A stretch of 64,000 bases of DNA from Ecytonucleospora hepatopenaei (Eukaryota > Microsporidia > Enterocytozoonidae). Both the position numbers and the translations under genes were made by a program. The stretch lies in contig JAPMUG010000001.1 of assembly GCA_026692725.1 (NCBI GenBank), positions 310,001 to 374,000 of the forward strand, read 5' to 3'. The notes under the pieces are model-generated. The model was not told where the DNA came from and searched no databases. It saw only the letters and a program-made list of their open reading frames with translations. Below, piece by piece: positions 59,568-64,000 of the stretch (position 1 is its first letter; each line of letters begins with the position of its first letter).

Positions 59568-62183
59568 TTATTCAATAAACAACACTTCTTTTTCATCCAA
59601 TCCGATTATTTCTTGATCACTCATTTCAATATATTTTTCAGGTGCATTTTTATCAAATTTATAAATTTTAGCCAAAATCATATATTTTCTCTTTAAATCT
59701 CCAATTGTTTCTACTTTTTCCAAAATGATAGGGTACCCATTTATCTCTTTAATTTCATTTAATTTACATACAACAAGTGGATGTTCAATTTTATCCAGTA
59801 AAACCACCATTCCACCCTCCAAAATAACATCACTTTCTTTTTTATAATACACCACATTTGTAGAATCACGTACTAAACCAACAACATCAAATTCTTTTTT
59901 AGATCCTATGTTTCCCATACATAAATGTTTAGATTTTAAACATTTTTTGATCAAATCGGCCCGTGTACAACCAATTTCTACAAAAAACGGATGCACATGT
60001 TCTATTGCACCTGCATTGAGCCTACCAAACATTACTCCTACAAATAAAACTTGCATATTTTTTACAAATGAAATCTTAACTATATTTTTACTCTGTACAT
60101 AACATTCTACACACTCTGCATCAAAACATTCATGGTCTTTACATTTTCTTGTTCTACCTTCCAACAAAACAACACCTGAACAAACAAAATCTTCCTCAAT
60201 TTTGTTTGTTAGTTCTTTTATGCTTAATTTCTTAGGAACAATAAGAGGAACTTTAATGTCTCCATATTGCACAAAAATTCTTCTATGCCCATGTAAATAT
60301 TTCAAGTATAAATTAAGAACTTCTTTTTTAACACTTGCCAAAATTATAACATCGCCATCCTGAAGAGACGAAAAGTTATCCTGGTTTATTTCTTCCACCA
60401 TCTGTTCGTTTTCAATTTCACCCTTTCTTTTTTCCCTAAACACACAAAAATCATCATCACCCTTCTGTTTTAATTCCTGATAATTTTCAGCAACTGTAAT
60501 ATTTACAAGGGTCAGTTTTTCTGGATATACCATACATTCTATTTTATCTTCAAACATTTTTAAAAAAAGAAGCTTTCCCTTGTTGTATTTGTTTTTGTGT
60601 ATTAATGGCCCATTTCCATTTATTTGGTTTATTTCCTCAAATTTACCTTCCTTACTCTGTTGAAATACCTTTGCATTTTTAAACACACACTGTATGTTAT
60701 CAAACTGGGAAAGTGTAACGGTTTTCAGTGCCATCCTCTTATAATCATTGTCATTATCATAACAACCAGGGCCATGATAACCCTCAACTGTTTCTTGCTC
60801 AATACACCCCACTTCACGAAAAGCAGGCTTTTCTGTCAATATTGAAGGCACATTCTCAAGATAAAATACCTCATTTTTTACGTCCTTTTTCTTATAAACC
60901 AAATAGTAACTTGAAAAACATTTTTCTCTTCCTGTAAACTCATTTTTACCTCCAAAATTCCAATCCATGACTTCTTCATCTAATGCTTCTGTCACCTCTT
61001 CATCGTTAAACTTGTAAAACTTTCCTTTTATTTTTATGTAACAGTAAAAGTGACCCTGGGATATGCTGCCCATATGTACAATATTTGAAAACAGTTCGTA
61101 TTCACATCCTTTATCTCTGTTATCTTTTTCCATATAATTGCTTAAATCAAATTCATCTGAAAATCTAAACTTGCCATTGTGTTTTATGCTTTCACCTGTT
61201 TCCCAGTCGAATGCAAAACGCTTTATCAAGATAAATAAATAATCAGGCGTTTCTTTACCAATGTACATGTTTTTAGTTGCTTTGGTTTTGCCATGCTTTT
61301 CACAGTTAAATTCATCAATATTCTCAGGAAGTATAAATTTGGAAAAGGATTCTTCCATATTTTCTGAACTGTTCAATTCCAGCTGAATATCTTGATAGGT
61401 TTCTTTCCTTCTTAGTGTACACCCACAATCCAATCTAAATATGACATCCATCTTCCCTTCAATTGTTTCCTCGATTAACTTTTTATTTTCTATTTCCAGC
61501 TTGTCAAAGAGAATCTTACTAAACTCATGGACATCCTGGTGCTCATGCACACTTTCTACAAAAGGCAAATTCATTATGAACTGTCTCACCATTTCATAAA
61601 CAGATCCTGTGTAATTGTTGTTTATGTCTGTTTTATTACATTCAGTGGTTGTAGACATGGCGTAAAACAGTCTTTTTAAGTTTAGAGAATAAAACTTATT
61701 TTCTCCATCAAACAGTCTTTGCTGAAAACCACCCATGTAACGCATTGTTTGCAGGAGTGAATTTATGTAACATGTTGCGCCTAAGTTGGTTAAACCGCTA
61801 AATGCATTTTCTACAGTACTCTTTTCAATAAATATTTTTATTTCAAGAGGATTTTCTTGGAAAACATTAAATTCTTGTTTATTTTTTTGTCTTTCAGAAA
61901 GTTTAACCAAATCAATAATAAACGTGTTGTTAAACAAGGAAAAATCAAAAGAAAACTCCATTTCATGAGAAAAATCACCATATTTTACATTCATGTTAAT
62001 TTTAAACTTTGTGTCCCTGTAAACTTTGCTATTAAAAGCAATACATGCTTTTTTATTCTTATAGTGCAATTTAAAAGAATAGACAGAGCTATCACCATTT
62101 CTATCAAAGCTAGAAAATTCACTACTACTTTCACCATTTTTGGTAAAAATATGCGTAAAAATACTCTCTTGAAATTTTTTCAT
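59568..62183 (-). CDS. USP7/UBP15-type ubiquitin-specific protease
   Basis: The enzyme removes ubiquitin from proteins. Residues 1-115 have the pattern of a MATH/TRAF domain, as in USP7. The USP catalytic core follows: GLTNLGATCYINSLLQTMRY with the active cysteine, then DVHEFSKILF. A zinc-like C-x-C turn (LDCGCTLRR) comes next, then SQGHFYCYIKIKGKFYKFND with the catalytic histidine and FNDEEVTEA with the aspartate side. Residues 480-870 are several ubiquitin-like modules, typical of USP7. The frame extends upstream, but ATG 62183 follows GACCCTT directly. At 871 residues it is shorter than human USP7 (1102). Confidence 0.93.
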   Translation of the reverse strand: MKKFQESIFTHIFTKNGESSSEFSSFDRNGDSSVYSFKLHYKNKKACIAFNSKVYRDTKFKINMNVKYGDFSHEMEFSFDFSLFNNTFIIDLVKLSERQKNKQEFNVFQENPLEIKIFIEKSTVENAFSGLTNLGATCYINSLLQTMRYMGGFQQRLFDGENKFYSLNLKRLFYAMSTTTECNKTDINNNYTGSVYEMVRQFIMNLPFVESVHEHQDVHEFSKILFDKLEIENKKLIEETIEGKMDVIFRLDCGCTLRRKETYQDIQLELNSSENMEESFSKFILPENIDEFNCEKHGKTKATKNMYIGKETPDYLFILIKRFAFDWETGESIKHNGKFRFSDEFDLSNYMEKDNRDKGCEYELFSNIVHMGSISQGHFYCYIKIKGKFYKFNDEEVTEALDEEVMDWNFGGKNEFTGREKCFSSYYLVYKKKDVKNEVFYLENVPSILTEKPAFREVGCIEQETVEGYHGPGCYDNDNDYKRMALKTVTLSQFDNIQCVFKNAKVFQQSKEGKFEEINQINGNGPLIHKNKYNKGKLLFLKMFEDKIECMVYPEKLTLVNITVAENYQELKQKGDDDFCVFREKRKGEIENEQMVEEINQDNFSSLQDGDVIILASVKKEVLNLYLKYLHGHRRIFVQYGDIKVPLIVPKKLSIKELTNKIEEDFVCSGVVLLEGRTRKCKDHECFDAECVECYVQSKNIVKISFVKNMQVLFVGVMFGRLNAGAIEHVHPFFVEIGCTRADLIKKCLKSKHLCMGNIGSKKEFDVVGLVRDSTNVVYYKKESDVILEGGMVVLLDKIEHPLVVCKLNEIKEINGYPIILEKVETIGDLKRKYMILAKIYKFDKNAPEKYIEMSDQEIIGLDEKEVLFIE

Positions 62184-62286
62184 AAGGGTCTTAAGATATA
62201 GAAAATAACAATATAGATATTTATTGGTAAAACACAAAAAACAACTTGAAACATGCAATACATGGAAATATTACAAAAAGAAAAAA

Positions 62287-62358
62287 AAGGCACAAGAGGG
62301 GATCGAACCCCCGACCTACAGTTTACAAAACTGTTGCTCTACCACTGAGCTATTGAGC
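62287..62358 (-). tRNA. tRNA-Thr (anticodon UGU)
   Basis: A 72-nt cloverleaf is read on the minus strand. The acceptor GGCTCAA pairs with TTGTGCC except for a U-U mismatch at position 4:69. The D stem is GCTC/GAGC. The anticodon stem ACAGT/ACTGT closes the loop TTTGTAA with anticodon TGT. The T loop is TTCGATC. No intron or encoded CCA. A T-run follows as Pol III terminator, so the discriminator is a T. Confidence 0.9.
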
Positions 62359-63058
62359 CGTACTAAAATATAACTATTAAATTATATTTAATTTATATTT
62401 AAGGGTTTTAACATTTTGTTGAATATGGTTGTAGTTAAAGCTTTATGTCAAAACATAATTATTATGAGTTAACAAACAAAAAATTATTTAAGGGTCATTT
62501 CATACAATCAGCTTTAGTCATTTTCTATTTATTTGTTATTTCCATAGTTTTATTTAGAATAACCTTTTAACATAACACATAAAGTTAAAGTACAACCAGT
62601 ATTTATCTCATACTTGTTTACATATATTGTCAAAACATTCATTTTTATGATATTTATTATTTTTAAAATCATTAGTTATTTCAACACGTGGAACAGTTTG
62701 TTATAAATCTTATATTTTACTAATATAAAATGTTAAACAATATGCTAATCTGTGACAAAATAAATAATAGTAAATAAATTTATATATATAATATGCTGTG
62801 ATAATGCATTTAAAATTTATTCCTTTTTTAAATTACATAAAAATATGTGCATTAGTAAATAAATTATTTTTATACAAAATATATTAATTACGTTTTATTT
62901 TACTAACTTTTACATACTTAATAAGGAAAAAAGAATAATTTTACATTGGATACTGCATGCCAGATGTACACCATAGGGATGACTACAAAAATAATTTAAT
63001 ACAAATATTTTATCCTTTTTAATTAATGTTATTATTTTTTCCATTTATCAATAGTTTA
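62359..63058. other. AT-rich intergenic region (700 bases)
   Basis: Only simple A/T sequence and very short frames are present. No gene, tRNA or repeat is seen beyond the tRNA 5' flank. Confidence 0.5.
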
Positions 63059-63226
63059 ATGTTTACTATTAAATTAGAAGGAGATTCTAAAAAAGTAGCT
63101 GCTTTTTATTCACCACAACCTTTTTATATAAGAATGTTATATGAACTTTTTTCTTTTGATACTACGAGTGTATTTCGTTTACATGTATAGGAACTACAAA
63201 CATGTCTCAGAACATTTCCTCCTCAC
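63059..63226 (+). pseudogene. 5' part of ORF interrupted by in-frame TAG
   Basis: The frame starts at ATG 63059, codes for 43 residues and stops at TAG 63188-63190. It then stays open in the same frame into ATG 63227 of the next entry. The 43-residue peptide (LEGDSKKVAAFYSPQPFY region) has protein-like composition. This suggests one gene with one internal stop, by mutation, sequencing error or readthrough. Confidence 0.5.
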
Positions 63227-63685
63227 ATGTACCAATCCAAGATATATCAATTTAGAGAAATTGGAAATCCAAACTATATTTATGCAAAAATATTAACATA
63301 TGGTGGACCAATAATTATACCAGCTAATATTTTTACTAATCCAGAAGAGGCACGTGAAATCTTCACACAGTTCAAAATAGGAATAAGTTTTTCACGTGAG
63401 ATGTTTGAATTAGATCATGAAGATTCTGCAACACCTGAAATGGTTTTATCAGAACGAAAATTTATTGAAAGAGTTAATAGAAAAGAAAGTAGAGGAAAAT
63501 CAGTTAATGAATTAAGTAGCGAGGAAGATAAAAAGGCACAAAAAAGAAAACAAGAAGAAGGTTCTAGTGACATGGATATCGAGGAAGCAGGACCTTCTAA
63601 TAAAAAATTAAAAGAAGACAAAGATGATGATCCACCTACAGAAACAAAATATCCTTTAAATATAGAAATGGATGGAGATGATTAA
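63227..63685 (+). CDS. Hypothetical protein with acidic tail (152 aa; possibly part of a longer ORF)
   Basis: The protein has a beta-rich first half (IYQFREIGN, YAKILTYGGPIIIPANIF). It is followed by a basic helix and then an acidic, disordered tail (KKAQKRKQEEGSSDMDIEEA). A basic cluster next to an acidic tail resembles nuclear proteins, but no family is recognised. The ATG at 63227 lacks a CCC block. The same reading frame continues upstream past a TAG to 63059. Confidence 0.6.
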   Translation: MYQSKIYQFREIGNPNYIYAKILTYGGPIIIPANIFTNPEEAREIFTQFKIGISFSREMFELDHEDSATPEMVLSERKFIERVNRKESRGKSVNELSSEEDKKAQKRKQEEGSSDMDIEEAGPSNKKLKEDKDDDPPTETKYPLNIEMDGDD

Positions 63686-63864
63686 TTTAAAACGTTATAA
63701 ATTATAAAATAATATTTTATGATTTGAATAAATTAAGCTTAAAACTTTATTTCTTTATTTTAATATTTTTAAAATATACTATGCTGTATAATTTATAAAA
63801 TATTTACTATTGTAAATTTACAGTAAATAAATTTTACTAACAAAACTTTTTACCCCATTTCTTT

Positions 63865-64000
63865 ATGTCTCAAAGTATACACTCACTTACACAGGAAGAA
63901 ATTTACAAGGCAGCTGTTGAATTTTACAATGCAAAACAAAAGGAGAAGCTGGAACGTCTTTTTGCGCAGTATTTAAAAAATTCTTATGATTCTCGTTTAT
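63865..64000 (+). CDS. Start of an unknown gene (3' end outside window)
   Basis: The ATG follows TTTTACCCCATTTCTTT, a clear gene-start signal. Only 45 codons are visible, predicted helical (SLTQEEIYKAAVEFYNAKQK). No family can be assigned from this fragment. Confidence 0.75.
   Translation, partial: MSQSIHSLTQEEIYKAAVEFYNAKQKEKLERLFAQYLKNSYDSRL

Noticed and set aside
1..64000. CRISPR array or prokaryotic operon features
   Set aside because: No regularly spaced repeats are present, and the gene set is eukaryotic.

Overview
The window comes from a microsporidian nuclear genome. The rRNA genes are prokaryote-sized (SSU about 1.3 kb), and the 5.8S-like sequence is fused to the 5' end of the LSU with no separate 5.8S gene. 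The other genes are eukaryotic but short: topoisomerase II, 26S proteasome ATPase, exportin-1, SIN3, TAF11, TFIIH MAT1. No introns are needed to read them. Intergenic DNA is very AT-rich, and most housekeeping ORFs carry a CCC(C/T) block a few bases before the ATG, a known microsporidian gene-start signal. I cannot name the species from sequence alone.

Layout. 1-5.1 kb: 3' part of topoisomerase II, two unknown genes and thioredoxin reductase. 5.4-12.9 kb: a ricin-B-lectin-like protein, an SLC41/MgtE-like transporter, a PTRHD1-like protein, an HSF-type factor, and a ribosome-assembly group (RLP24, LSG1, KRR1). 13-17.6 kb: a HECT ubiquitin ligase whose N-terminal part is broken by three +1 shifts, proteasome ATPase RPT1 and two small lysine-rich proteins. 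17.6-24.2 kb: five small secreted cysteine-containing beta-trefoil-like proteins, interleaved with PIG-A, ribosomal protein uL11 and an L-type lectin. 24.3-39.2 kb: SIN3, two tandem syntaxins with altered zero-layer residues, AP endonuclease, MAT1/TFB3, eS21, exportin-1, tRNA-Arg and two large unknown proteins. 39.4-43.9 kb: LSU and SSU rRNA on the minus strand, with a roughly 430-bp AT-rich ITS containing a motif also found upstream of the SSU. 44.7-50.6 kb: a degenerate MCM-family ATPase, TAF11, YIP1, phosphomannomutase, a 53-residue membrane microprotein and a GC-rich island. 50.6-57.4 kb: a gene-poor AT desert with degenerate repeat copies and relic reading frames. 57.4-64 kb: a secreted coiled-coil protein, a MITE-like element with perfect 33-bp inverted repeats, a USP7-type deubiquitinase, tRNA-Thr, an ORF interrupted by an in-frame TAG, and the start of one more gene.

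Two themes stand out. One is protein quality control and glycosylation or secretion (RPT1, HECT, USP; PIG-A, phosphomannomutase, YIP1, syntaxins, L-type lectin). The other is a family of rapidly diverging secreted beta-trefoil proteins with no CCC start signal and, in the cases I checked, TATA-like upstream sequence. These are the best candidates here for lineage-specific spore-coat, polar-tube or host-interaction proteins. Several ORFs open at an upstream TTG or GTG; I moved those starts to the first ATG after the CCC signal.
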